64,000 nucleotides of DNA from Sabellastarte sp. h YS-2021 (GCA_964017235.1 OZ024927.1:55061293-55125292); one strand, 5' to 3'; positions 11,537 through 25,400 are shown, counted from the first letter of the stretch. Translations and numbers: made by a program. Notes: a model not told the origin generated them from the letters alone.

Positions 11537-12705
11537 AAAATGGCCGCCATTTTTGGCAAGACAAAATTTTTTTGAAAATTGGCATGGCTACTCTGGAGAT
11601 ATACCCTGTGGATCAAAAATTTCGTCGAAATCGCTCTATCTTGCAGGGTTTTCGAGATATAAGCATTTTTATGTTTTGCAATTTTTGCGAAAAATTCGAA
11701 AATTCAAAATGGCCGCCATTTTTGGCGAGACAAAAATTTTTTCAAAATTGGGATAACTACTCTGCAGAGATACCCTGTGGGTCAAAAATTTCGTCGAAAT
11801 CGCTCTATCTAGCACGGTTTTCGAGATATAAGCATTTTTGTGTTTTGCAATTTTTACGAAAATTTCGAAAATTCAAAATGGCCGCCATTTTTGGCGAGAC
11901 AAAAATTTTTTGAAAATTGGGAAAAGTACTCTGCAGAGATACCCTGTGGGTCAAAAATTTTGTCGAAATTGCTCTATCTAGCACGTTTTTGGAGATATAA
12001 GCATTTTTGTGTTTTGCAATTTTTGCGAAAATTTCGAAAATTCAAAATGGCCGCCATTTTGGACGAGACAAAAATTTTTTGAAAATTGGGAAAACTACTC
12101 CGCAGAGATACCCTGTGGGTCAAAAATTTCATCGAAATCGCTCTATCTAGCACGGTTTTCGAGATATAAGCATTTTTGTGTTTTGCAATTTTTACGAAAA
12201 TTTCGAAAATTCAAAATGGCCGCCATTTTTGGCGAGACAAAAATTTTTTGAAAATTGGGAAAAGTACTCCGCAGAGATACCCTGTGGGTCAAAAATTTCA
12301 TCGAAATCGCTCTATCTAGCACGGTTTTCGAGATATAAGCATTTTTGTGTTTTGCAATTTTTACGAAAATTTCGAAAATTCAAAATGGCCGCCATTTTTG
12401 GCGAGAGAAAATTTTTTTGAAAATTGGGAAAAGTACTCCGCAGAGATACCCTGCGGGTCAAAAATTTTGTCGAAATTGCTCTATCTAGCACGGTTTTTGA
12501 GATATAAGCATTTTTGTGTTTTGCAATTTTTGCGAAAATTTCGAAAATTCAAAATGGCCGCCATTTTGGACGAGACAAAATTTTTTTGAAAATTGGGAAA
12601 ACTACTCCGCAGAGATACCCTGCGGGTCAAAAATTTCGTCGAAATCGCTCTATCTAGCACGGTTTTCGAGATATAAGCATTTTTGTGTTTTCCTTATTTG
12701 GAAAA
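11537..12705 (+). repeat. 169-bp tandem array, about 7 units
   Basis: Units begin at AAAATGGCCGCCATTTTTGG with starts near 11537, 11707, 11876, 12045, 12214, 12383 and 12552. Each unit also has CCCTGTGGGTCAAAAATTT and CTCTATCTAGCACGG. The unit length is not a multiple of three, so the 80-codon frames that recur every 169 bases shift frame at each junction and are not genes. Confidence 0.95.
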
Positions 12706-13014
12706 TTCGTAATGATTAATTAATCATTAATTACTCGGCCATTTCTTGACCAATCAATGCCAAAATCTAATGATTTCCAGATTTTAATAGAATGAATGTA
12801 TTTGCCAAGTTTCAGGTGAATTGATAAAATTGCTTTCAAGTTATCATCCGGACAAGCTTCCCCATCGAAAAAAGACATTTTTGGTCATGTGACCTCTCTG
12901 ATTGGTTGAAATGTCACTGCAGCATATTCAAAAAAATTCCCCAAGGCTACTGCCTAAACCTGCCAAATTTGAAAAGAATCCGCCTAACGGTTACAGAGTT
13001 ATAAGGAAAACAAA

Positions 13015-13113
13015 ATGCGGAGCCGGCGGAGCCGGCGGAGCCGGCGGAGCCGCCGGAGCCGGCGGAGCCTGAAGCTCTCCCATACACAAACAAGCGTCCC
13101 TTGCGGGACGCTT
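13015..13113 (+). repeat. GC-rich cap (GGAGCCGGC)n and terminal hairpin
   Basis: About six copies of the 9-base unit GGAGCCGGC are followed by a perfect 9-bp stem, AAGCGTCCC TTGC GGGACGCTT (13092-13113). The GC-rich run stands out sharply from the AT-rich surroundings. Equivalent caps precede the hairpins at 28429, 29840 and 52972. Confidence 0.8.
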
Positions 13114-13453
13114 AATTATTCAACATCTCTATTTACTGAAGATTATTCACTGCAACCACATCACATTTTTCAGCTGGAGCTACAATATTTTAAAGTAATC
13201 TGAAAACATATCATCAATAAAGCATTAATACAAATGTTTGACAATCCATTCTGTATTCTATTAGGATTTACTGAACTAAACAAGATTGGCTGAACAGAAC
13301 AGTCAATACTTAAAATATACATATAATTTTCCATTTGCCATCTCATTTCCAACTTGTTCTCAGCTGTTCTTTGAGAATCTAAACCTGATATGTCACACAT
13401 GCCTTTATCCTGACATTCATTCCTCTCTGGTTCTTTCCACTTCATTCCACTCA
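13114..13453. other. 3' flank of UTP18, likely 3' UTR included
   Basis: Lies directly after the UTP18 stop on the minus strand. No AATAAA is present on that strand; the variant GATAAA at 13404-13409 is the only candidate poly(A) signal I see and it is weak. No repeat is recognised. Confidence 0.35.
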
Positions 13454-16400
13454 TTAGTAGTTACTGTAATGTTTCACCCTGGAAAAATGATAGAACTGGT
13501 TTATTCCCCCAAAACAATTGAATAAAAATATCAGGAACAGAAATATAGAAACTTATCCATAAACTGATTTAAACTGATCAATATATTCACTCAAATAATT
13601 CCTGCTCAACTCTTACAGAAGATTATAGGATATTTTGTTAAATATTTCAAAATTATAAGTCTGCTTGTTCACAGTCATGTCCGAACCTGCTCCAGATTTA
13701 CTTTTTTTAATTTTCATCATTTTTACAAATTAACTGTCAATAGGAGTTTACATTCTATCAACATAACTCTAAATAATTCTGCTCCAACAAAATCATAGAA
13801 TTGAAATTTCTGTCAACAAAACCCAGAATTGGAGTATCTGTCAATAGAATTGAAAATTGAGATCCAAGTTTCTAAAACATTAGATTCTGTCCAAGTATAA
13901 CCCTCTGTATCGAAAGGATTTAGTTTCACTTATGTCTGCAAAAAAATACTGCAGTTTCTGATGTTGGAACCACTCCACTGATTCCACTTGCACCAAAATT
14001 TGGCTTACACTGGTTTGACTTCTACAGAATCTAATGCACATACAATACCTGTAAAGGAGGGCTTCTCCTTTATGATTGCCCAGAGAGATGTAGCCACTGT
14101 TTGGAGAAAAGTCAATACTGTGAACAATCCTCAAAGGGTCATACATCTCAGGGAAATTAGAAAATACTGTGAGAGAGGGTAAGTGTACCTATAAATACAA
14201 GAATGGTAAGAATTAGATTAACAAATGCAATGTCACACAAAATGTGAAATTTGCCATTGAAAATGAATAACTAGAAACAAAACTCCCTGAATTTCTACAA
14301 CAGCCTAAAATTATTACAAAACCCACAAATTTGACAAAGGTGTCCCACAATACATTGACAAAATGAAGAATAGACCAGGACACTGTGTCAGCTGACATTG
14401 TTAAGAAGCTATGAGTGCATGCATAGATAAGAACAAGAGAAATTTGCCCAAAATGGTGTTCTTGCGTGGTGAAAATAAGCTCAAAATGGTGTATACGTTG
14501 CAAGACACATTTACAATTATCCATATCACCCACAAAGATGTCCCAACAATCAAAAATTTCTTGGTCATTATCACTACTTTTGGATATTCTGTAGGGTTGA
14601 AAATGAGCTTGAAGTTACTCCACCTAATACCATTTGAGGAATCTGCTATATTAACAATACTGTAAAGTTGAAAAAAAAATATAAGATGACTGCCAAAAAT
14701 GGAATTCTCTTATTCATTCTGAGATACTCAGGATGACAATGCTGGTCAGGGTTAAAAAAAAAGAATCTATAATAGTCCTTGAAGATTAATTTGATATAAA
14801 TTAACTGATTTTTTTCCCCAACATTTCACATTGATATGAAACCATGAGGAACACAATATCAGTTCGATTTCATACATTTGCATGATATTTCCAAATGTAT
14901 CCATTGTATATGTGTGATATATCCATCACACCCACACATTAATGACCTAGATCGTCACTTGACTGTCCCTTTGAATAATACTTTTGTCAACCTAGTACAA
15001 TGAGTTCTGCATAGTGGAGAAGACACTGTGCTTGCAAAGCAGTAGATTAGATTAGATTACATTAGTATATCATTTAAGGAAATGGTGCACACCAGCTGCT
15101 TCCTCCAAAATGTCAGCTGACACAGTTATCTGAGAACACTTTTCTTGTTAAAATACCATTCCATATGGTTGTTTATTTAAGGTACAAATACTTTTTTTTT
15201 TCAATTTTACTATTTCTGTTCCACTGTCAAAAACATAATATCAAGCTGGCTGGTTATATACACAATACAACAAAGAAAAGTAAGTGTCTAACCACCAATC
15301 TATATGCCATTATGACATCTTGAATTCCAGTAAGTTCTGCTCACTGTATATCTGACTTTGTTTTTAACACAATTTGAAATTCTGGCAAAATTATTTGTCG
15401 GAAAGTCCAATTGGAGTTTCGATATCAGAACTTCAAATCCTAGTATTGAAGTCCAGATTTTCTTGATTTTCCTTTTATGTCTCTGTTTTTCCTTAGAACA
15501 AGGCTTTTTGGATAAGCTTTCCCACATGCTAGTTTAATCAAATTAGTTGGCAACCATATTTCTTTGTGTTTTTCCTGAGTATCAAAAGTATTTTTGTTAG
15601 GCTAATGTACCTATTCACTATTCTCTTTTCATCAAGTCAATTAAAAATTTTAAGAAGGAAAATTTTAAATCTTGATATCTGAAGTTAAAATTCATACATC
15701 AGAGCAATCTCACAATAAAGGCAGAACAGATTTGAACTTTCAGATGGATCAGACTTTCTGATACAGGAGAATCAGAAAGCCCAATCCATCAGAATTTGGA
15801 ATTCTGATGTCAGAACTTCAAATTCGTACCTCAGAGCAATTTTCTGAATAAATAATTAGAGCACTGGACTTTCTGACATCAGAACTTCCAATTGGAGTTT
15901 GTGATGACAAGATTTGAAATTCTGATAGATGGAACTTCCTGATACGACAGTAACAACACATATATCATTTATGCTTCACTTAACAAAAATAATTTTTTTA
16001 TAGTTTTTCAAAGAGATGGCCACACTAACAAACTCCTCTAACTGATGTACCAAAATGTACCTACCAGTTTTACAGCCTTTTCGGTGTAATTTGAAGAAAG
16101 GGCCAATAACTCATTTGTCTGATTAAAAACCATGTCTGTGCAAGGAGTGGTCAGATTCATCACAGCTTTGAGAGGTTTTGGAGAAGTGTGTATTAAACAT
16201 TCGCTTTTATCATACACATTGACCACCCCACTGTATGACCTACAGAAAAATAAAACCATTCATGTATCAAAGAACATGTCTGAACTCTGTTATCCCGTGT
16301 TGGGTGTTCAACAGGGTTCCCACAGATTTTTGATAACTGGATTCAAGGTATTTTCAATGATTTTCAAGGTCAACAAAAACAATTCTCAAGGATAGATTTT

Positions 16401-19400
16401 AAGGCACGGCCTCCTTTACCTCCCCTTCTAGCCCTCCGTTCTTCCCACAAAATTCTTCATTGTCACATGATTTTAACATTTATAAACTCATTACAACAAT
16501 GCTAGTTAACACATCTAATAATATTTTAACATAAACTTTGTTCAGACAAGATCATACTAGCTTTGCTGAGTCTGCCATAGCCGTAAAACTAGATGATGCA
16601 GATGCAGAAGTTGGGCAATAACAAATTCAAGGACTTTTAAAGGATTTTATTCAATTTTGGCCAAATTCAAGGACTTTCAAGGCCTTCAAAATGAAGCAAT
16701 TTTTTTCAAGGATTTTCAAGGATGTGGGAACCCTGTTCAAGAAGGGATAAAACATAAAAAAGATGTATTAACAACTTTTCTTACTGTCAATTTCTTAATC
16801 TATAATAAAAAGCAAAAGATTTGATAAAAGCAGAAAAAATATGTAATCAGGTTTTATTGGATATAAATAACGGTTCCAGAACAATCATCACAACTGATGA
16901 AAAACTTTGATATTATTTTGTAAACCGACACATATGATACTGATGTCCATACTAAGGTAAATTTGTTAAAGCTCATGGCACTTATGATGCACTCACCCAG
17001 TGGCCAGATACTGTCCACTGTTGGAGACTGTTATACTTGTGCCCTGTACACAGCCGTCATCTTTAAACTTGTGTACACAACTCCGCCGACTCAAATCCCA
17101 CACATACACATCCCCGTCATCTGTAACAGCAAAAAGTTTTTTCACAACAAATTACATTACGGTGTACTGTAACCTATGTAATAACTTATAATATTGAAGG
17201 TGCAGAGACCACTGTAATAACTTGTAACATTAAGGTGCACCAAAACATTTGTAAAAACTCATAACTTACTTAACTCGCTACTCCTCAAGTTGCAGCAGAA
17301 TTTCTGCTATAGCTTATTACATTAAGTTATACCAAAGTCTATGCAATAACTATTAACTTAGACCATTAATGTGCAGTGAACCTCTGTAATAACTTGTAAC
17401 ATTAAGGTGCAATAAAATTTCTGTAGAGATCTGTAATAACTTATAATATTAACATGCAACAGAATCTTTGCAATAACTTAAAATATTAAGATCCAGAAGA
17501 AGTTTTATTTCATTAACATTCTGCGAGAGTCATATTTACTTTAGAGAATCAAAAGTCTAGAATAAAGTGGCGGTATTTCACTATCAACAAAACAGAATCT
17601 TATATGACTGAGAAATTATAACTGTGTTTAACAAAATCAAATATTTGGATTCTTTGGATAACAGGGCCTGTATTCACAAAAGGGATAAAGCTCAAGTTGA
17701 GCCTAATATCAGCTCAAGTTTACAACTATTTATACTAAATTTGAGCTGATTTTTGGCTCAATTTGATCTTGATCCCTTTTGTGAATATGGATCCAGAAGT
17801 TTGGAAAATAAGGACTCTGCCATATCTAGTTTCTTCATAAGTAAGTTACAAAGAAGACCATGTAGAAGGACTTTAATTGATACATGGGGTAGTATGTCAA
17901 CATGCATAGACATTACAACTACATGAACTGTCAATGGTTTTATGGTACACTCTTCTAGTAAACACAACTAGATATGTTTGAATTGCAATGTAGAATATTT
18001 AATAAATTCAGATTTAATTTACTCAAAACTTATACATTTCTAACAAACCTGAGAAACTTCTTTCAGAGATTACACAATTGGTTATTAGGTTCATCAATAT
18101 TTTAACTTTATTTGAGATGATAAAATCTCCTCCATATGTACTCTAACCTGAGTTTTCCATATAACTTTACTCTTTTATTTTGGAAAAATGTTTGTACTTA
18201 TGTATTTTCTTTCTGCACACATACCTCCAAAGGAATACATATTTCTTCCATCTTTGTCAAATGTTACTGCATCCACACTACCATTCATTTTCACTGAGTC
18301 TATCCATTCTTTGGACTGAAAAACAAACAAAAAGTATGCACATTCTAATTCTAATTTGACTTTTATAGCGCTTAATCTCCACTGAGTAGTGGACTCTAAG
18401 GCGAAACAAGACCATAGCAATAGGCAAATTCAAAGTCCAGGGACAAAAAACAGGTCGGCACCACAGAGAAGCCATAAGAAAAGTGAGCTAAGGAAGATAA
18501 GCCTTTGTGTAGAGATAGGTTTTGAGCTTCTTTCTAAAAGAGGCCACAGTGGGTGATGCACGGATGTCTTCAGGGAGTGAATTCCAAACAGTGGGGGGCA
18601 TCAAAGGCAAAACTGAAGCCTTACACATGTGAAGCCTGAAGCACACATGCAAAAATTCTTGAATTCAACAGTCCAAAGTGGTTTTAGTTTCACGCTTTTT
18701 GTCATTCCATAAAAACATAAAAAAAGTTAGTCAACCTTCCTGAATCATAGGCATTGCATCATTTTATATTGATACTGGTGGATAAAACTATAAAACTATA
18801 GTCAATTCAAAAGTATCAAAAGTACTACTTAATCTGCCAATAATTTTGCACAATTACAAATATGGCTCCGACTTGAAGAAATACTGTTACTCACTTGTAT
18901 GGATATAAAATGCATTTTTCCATGGCTGCCAAGGAACACAATAAATTTGCCATCAGGTGACATCATAAAGTGCTTCATATTTGTCTCTTCTAGTCCTAAA
19001 AGAATAAAAAATAATAGCAAATTTTAATAGTTCCAAGGTTTGCAGTGCTGCTTTATCTTTTAAAAATAGAACTGCATTATATTTCCCACCTATTAAACTT
19101 GTTTAGCTTTTTTTTAAGCGTGACCTCTAGCTAATGCTTCTAGAAATCATTTTTTTTTTTTTTTTGTCTCTAGACTTTAATGAATTGTGGCCCAGTATGA
19201 TCAGTGTCTGTCTTTTCACTGTAGTTAAGCAGCAATGGGTTACGTTCATACTGGGATGGGTGAAAGCTTCATTCATTAATTGCACAAGCACCAGTACAAG
19301 TAATAAAGATGGTGCCAACATTTTCTGGGAAGGATAATCTGAAACCTGGTGTGTCATATCTTCAGGGATCAGAAGTACAATTCTACTTAACCATAATTTA

Positions 19401-22400
19401 CAGATAATACGATAAACTTCAATAGAAAATTCCCACGAAGTACATTATCTTGGATTCTAATTAAGAGAGAAAATCCTACTCAACAGAAACATAATTCAAG
19501 AGGTTCAACAGTGTAAAATACATTTGACTTTATATGGAGAGGGGCCATGGTGGCACAGTCGTAGCACACTTGCCTCCCACCTTTGAGACTGGAGTTCGAA
19601 TACCAGCCTGAGCTTAAGTGGGAAAGTTGGTAGTTGCTTGCCATTGGTTGGCAGTTTCCAGTACATAACCTGGACCAACTGTATGTACTTGTTTCCTCCA
19701 CCCATCAAACTACCCATTTGGGTCCTCAGTGGCCTAGTGGATTAGCAGGTTTTGGCATCTAAGCTCAGACTGTCACTTCTGTGTGGGTTCCACTCCCACA
19801 AGTGACAGTGCAGAGGACTGTCCCAATATGACGTTGGCTGGTAAATGGGAAGTAAAACCCCAACTTTGACTCTGACTTTGCGTAGCTACCCATCACAATA
19901 TAACTGTACTGGATATGACATAAAATACCAAATGAAAATATAATAAACTGACATGAGTCATAAGGTTTGAAAGCTTTTGAAGAATTTTACCTTCAAGAGA
20001 CAGTATGATCAGTGCCGTGGTATTGGGACCAGTTTAATCAAATAACAAAAACTTAAAATTCAACTGTTAACACATCAGTTTGTATGAAATTTACTTTTTT
20101 TATTTGCTCATAATTATTCGTTTTCACCGATGACCAGCTTCTACCAAAGATATTTCAAATTTTACTAAGAATATATTTTTTAGCTAAAATTGCTACGATT
20201 AATTCATAAAATTTCAACTAATAGTATCATTAGAATATGTTTGGAATTCTACCTATCACAAATGTGCTACTAACACTTCTGCCCTTTTCTCATTTCGATA
20301 TTGATACTTTTGTAGTATCTCTGGTTTCTCAATTTCCGAGTGACCAATATCCAACTGGTCTGACAACATGGGAACTTATTTTTCACATTAATACAGCAAT
20401 GCTTTCCTCCACCACAAAGACTGACTTTTACAATTCAAACTTTCAAAATGTGCAAAAGAAAGTTCTGCTTCAGTTGTTTTCAATAACACAGGATGTACCT
20501 TTGATGTGTTGAATATTGACAACTTTTCCCGCAATCATATCATAGCAGTAGAAGTTCTTGTGTCGTGAACCCATTATCACCTCATTTCCATCCACACTGA
20601 AGTGAGCTGTGTGAATAGGGAACTTGTCCAGAAACACTGACTGAATCTTTGGGTTGTCTTTACCATCAACCTAAAAACACATGTTTTAATAATATTAAAT
20701 GACACTGAACGACCCTAAAAGTGCTGTTTGAATGACACAAATATCGGAAGGCTAAAAGCCATGTTTTAACTTCAACAGAAACATTTTTTTTTCCACTTGT
20801 ATTTAGTTTATGTAACATGAAATCAACAACTCTATCAGAGTGGCAGTGCTCCTCAAATACATGGCAGCAACATAAAGTATAATAGAAAAACGATAGCCCA
20901 GTACAAATGAAATTGGTAGTTTTTTAGTTTTGTTGAATAGCATACAAATTTATGAATCCTGTACTCACTTGAAATAAATTGAGTCTCTGATCCATTCCAG
21001 CACAAAGAACTACCTGGGCCCTGGAGTGAAACTCCACAGACCTCAGTTTACCCTGAAAACACAGGAGAAAACAGGCTATTAAACTATTTATTATACCCGA
21101 GTACTAAATATGTGAATCTGATTGGTAAAAACCATATTACATGAACCTTTATAAATAGAGTAGGGCAATAATAGATGAGAGAGCCAGATGATTTTTATTG
21201 GTCCTTTACTCTGATAAAGATCTGCCATTACTGTTCCCACTTGAAAAATTAAAAAGTGGTGTAACCTTTTAAATATAATGCCCATTCTATATATTTAAAC
21301 GTTTAATCAACAGAGTCATGGTTGAAAAAACATATCAACTTCCTATACCTTACGGTTTTCGAAATATAGCCTGGACACATGATTATAAAGGTCAGGGTCA
21401 CTACGGCAAGATCAAAGGTCAAATCAAGGTCAAACCATATTGCACACCTACAATCCCTAAGCAATATCCCTACCAAGTATCAACTTCCTAAACCTTAGAG
21501 TTTCAGAGATAAAGCCCGGACAAGATTTCAAAGGTTAAGGTCACTACGGCAAGATCAAACTAAAGTCACTTCATGACGTTGTACACCCACACTCCCCAAA
21601 CCAATGTCCCTACCAAGTAACAACTTCCTACACCTTTTTGTTTCTGAGATACAGCCCGGACAAAATTTTCAAATTCAAGGTCACTATGGTAAGGTCAAAT
21701 GTCAAATCAAGGTCACACCATGACGTTGCACACCTACACCCCCAACCAATGTCCCTACCAAGTATCAACTTCTTACACCTTACATGTTTCTGAGATACAG
21801 CCCGGACAAACTTTTCCCACCAGCCACCCACCCGGACACCATGGGTAAAAACAATACCCCGAAAGCCCTTAAAGGCTGTGGGGAAAAAATGTGTTGTTGT
21901 CATTCTCAATTATCCATATCAGCATAAGAGTCATGTTACAGAAGAGCACTTATTTGGTAAGTCATAATAAATAAATTTGAGAGAGAAAAACATTTGATCA
22001 TCCAACCTGATTAGTGAATAGTGGATGCTTACTTTAGACCGACTGTCTTTGTTGATATCTGTACATCTGCTGAGTTGTATTAGATTCCTAGGTAACCATT
22101 TTGAGGAATCAAGATAGTTTCCTGTTGACTGCAATAATTCAGATGCTTCTGGGTCACTTTCCCCTAAAAAAACAATACTTCAACATGTCATCAAAAGTAA
22201 TGACCATTTATGAAAACTTCATGGTATAGAGAATGATTCATTACTTTTACATACACTCATTGAAAAGTAACACTATCTCACAAAATCTATATAAATGTTA
22301 AAAGACGTTTCTAAGCTTCAGGTGAAATACATAAACAAAATAATAAAAAGATATAATTACGACAATTAGTGCCCATATATACCAAAATTAGTAATTTATT

Positions 22401-25400
22401 ATGTCTCAATTAGTTCTCTTGCTCTCTCTAGTACTTTTCACACTTTTTATATGTTTCCTTGCAGTGTAACACTTAACAAACATAGCCAATAAAATTAATA
22501 TTGCAAGATATGTTGTTACGTACTCTCAATTGTGTAGAGAAATATGCAAGTGATAATATTTATATGCTTTATTAACATTTTGCAATTTTTGTATGATATA
22601 TAACATCCAGACTGATGTATTCTAAAATTTACCAATCTCTAACTGGGATGTTTGTTAGGTATTGCCAGCTTTAACTTCTAACCCTGAATCACTAAAAATT
22701 GCTTGGGGCCCTGATTTGATAAGTCTTTAATAAAAAAATTATGTTGTGTCTTTGTTGATCTTAGTTTACTAGTTAATTCTGACCAACCATAATTTTAAAA
22801 TAATTTTTCACAGGTTGGTGTTTAAGAATGTTTTTGGGGTAATCTTTGTGGCTAATCTTTCATGAAAATAAAACTACACTTTCTAGTATGCCCAGTAACT
22901 GAAAATTTGTTCAATTGTTATAAGTCACACAACAGGAAATATGCAGTTGTTTATATTACACAAAGGAAAACTTCCATAGAAATAGAACTTGACAATTTTT
23001 ACACACATTTTCTCACCAATTTGGTGTTGTACACTTGTTACAATATAAAAACACTTTTCACTCCCTTTTCATTTATTTACCTGCATCTTCTTCCTCCTTT
23101 TCCCATTTTAATTTTGCCCATGATGCTTCTCCACTTATTTTTTCAAACCTGTTGAAAGGTAAATTTTCTTTGTCAAGGTACACACTATAACAACAATAAA
23201 TTATACAGAAAACAAGATTTTCCACAATACCCACATCTTATTTTCTTGCATAAAATATTAACAAAAAATGCCCAACTATGATTAAGTGTAGTACAAAAAC
23301 AGTCTTGTTATTTATCAAACTCACCTTGATTTCAAGGAACTTTGATAAGCTTCTGCTTCTAAACTTTTCCCCTTTTCTACATTAAAATATTTTAATCTCT
23401 TTTCCTTTGGACCTATTTTCACTCTGCAAAACAGAAAGGTTAAATAAGTACAATGCAATCTATCTAACAATTTACAACATACATTTGTATTCATACAGAA
23501 AGAGATCTCAATTACAGAAGTAACATTGTGCAAAAAAATATGTATATGTGATCATTTTAATTTAGATGCTTTTCATGCTCAAATATCTTTGACAAATTTT
23601 TATTTACTTTGTAAATATTAACAATCATAATTTATATTGTATTCTGCAATAAGTGCATCTGATTTCAAGAAATAGTTCAATGGGTGACATTAACATTTTC
23701 CACCAGTATTAACAACTGAATATAAACCACACTCCAACATCTGCATGATATTAATAAATCAATCAACAATATTTGACTTGCCTTGTGATAATTGGAAACT
23801 CTAAAGTGATTGAATCGTAAAATTGAATAAAATGCTGGGAATTTATATCCTCGAATTATAATGTCTACAAATAATTATGAAATGTTCCAAAACAACTTCT
23901 AAAATGTTTGCCTGTAGGAGTGAATAATACAGAACAGTTGGGTCTTGAGGAATCATAAAATACTTATACTTACCTGAAATTTTGGATAACAGGGTTAAAT
24001 TTAGTGTAAAAGGCATTGTAAGGAGACCAAAACCTTTGATGATAATAGAGATTCCACTTCATTTCTTTTAGAAAGATAGGAAACAGCACTGGAGATGCCA
24101 GTACCCGACAGCCCAGGAAAACAATTGGAGGCACGATGAGACATAGAATGGGACATGGCAGAAATAGAAAAAGATCAAGAGACTTTCAGAGCAAAGAGTG
24201 TCAGCTATATAAAGATCAAAATAATGTTTAAACAGAGGAAATAATGTCTAAGAGAAAGAAAATGTAGGTAAAGATAAAGTATCAAAACAAGACAATTCAA
24301 TGGCAAGATGACAGTATTAATCAGTAAACTAAAAATTATGAAACTGTAAGATTTATTAAGTGACCTACAGCTGTCAATGGAAACGGCACAATTAGGTAAA
24401 AGTATACATAATAATAAGTTACAGCAGTCCATATATCTTTGTGATAAAAAATATGTTTCAAATATGACAGGTGAACACACTTTTGGCAGAGCACCGTGTT
24501 TTAGCATACCTACACTCCTCCACCCAAAAATCAACTTCCTACAAATTACAGTATAAGGTCACTTATGATGATGCGCACCTACACCCTCTAACCAATGTCC
24601 TTATCAAGTATCAACTTGCTACAACTTACAGTTTCAAAGATATAGCCAGGACAAGATTTTAAAGATCAAAGTCACTATGGCAAAGTCAAAGGCCAAATTT
24701 AGGTCACACCACGACACTGCCTACCTATAGCCCCTAACCACTGTCCATACCAAATATCAACCTTCTACACCTTACGGACTTGAGATAGAGTCCAGACAAG
24801 ATTATAAATTTCAAGGTCACTACAGCAAGGTCAAAGGTCAAATCAAGAATCACACCATGATGTTGGGCACCTACACCACCTTGCCAATGTCCTTATCAAG
24901 TATCAACTTCCTACAATTTACAGCTTCTGTGATATAGCCTTAACAATATTTTAAAGGTAAAGGTCACAACAGCAAGGTCAAAGGTCAAATTATACTATAG
25001 TCACACCCACAGCCCCTAATCACTGTCCTTACCAAATATCAACCTTCTACACCTTACAGACTCCAAGATATAGCCCAGACAAGATTTTAAATCTCAAGGT
25101 CACTACAGCAAGGTCAAAGGTCAAATTAAGATCTTTCAGTGACACATTATCAACATAACCAGCACAATGTGGATTGTATTTTGCAATAACTTACGAAATA
25201 CTGTGATCATCTTCATCTGTCCACACAGGGTCTTTCTTATATCTTACTCGCTTCTACAAAAAATTTTAAAAAGTTTAAAAACCCACACAGCCTATGCAAA
25301 CAGCTTCATACAGTACACACTTCAAAATACTCAAAAGCTAAATACATTTACATTATACTTCACTGAACCTAAGCCAAAAATCTAGCAATTTATTAAATTA

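Larger units (their letters stand above)
8986..13113 (+). mobile_element. Mosaic satellite element A (169-bp units interrupted by a 133-bp array)
   Basis: The 5' word AAGCGTCCCG (8986-8995) returns inverted as the 3' terminal hairpin at 13092-13113. Between them are about two 169-bp units, then the left end of a family B element with a long 133-bp array, then about seven further 169-bp units, a ~300-bp unique tail and a GC-rich cap. There is no clear target duplication and no coding frame. The structure (subterminal inverted repeats, tandem core, 3' hairpin) resembles HINE/pearl-type non-autonomous Helentrons; that assignment is inference. Confidence 0.65.

Noticed and set aside
11553..12719. 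A ladder of ~80-codon open frames in the 169-bp array
   Set aside because: They recur every 169 bases only because the repeat does; the unit is not a multiple of three and each frame ends after crossing one junction. No protein family is recognised.
12708..12735. The palindrome AATGATTAATTAATCATT as a regulatory site
   Set aside because: It is an AT-only palindrome at the edge of a satellite array; nothing links it to a gene.
19541..19610. A genuine tRNA gene
   Set aside because: The A and B boxes are tRNA-like but the sequence does not fold into a proper acceptor stem and continues into a SINE body found elsewhere in the window.
23974..24062. An extra internal exon between UTP18 exons 2 and 3
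   Set aside because: Including it would break the frame; exon 2 joins exon 3 directly with matching phase. Kept only as a possible alternative first exon.
24205..24534. A 109-codon minus-strand frame with hydrophobic stretches
   Set aside because: It is the antisense of the family E leader, which is also present without the frame at 6250-6470.
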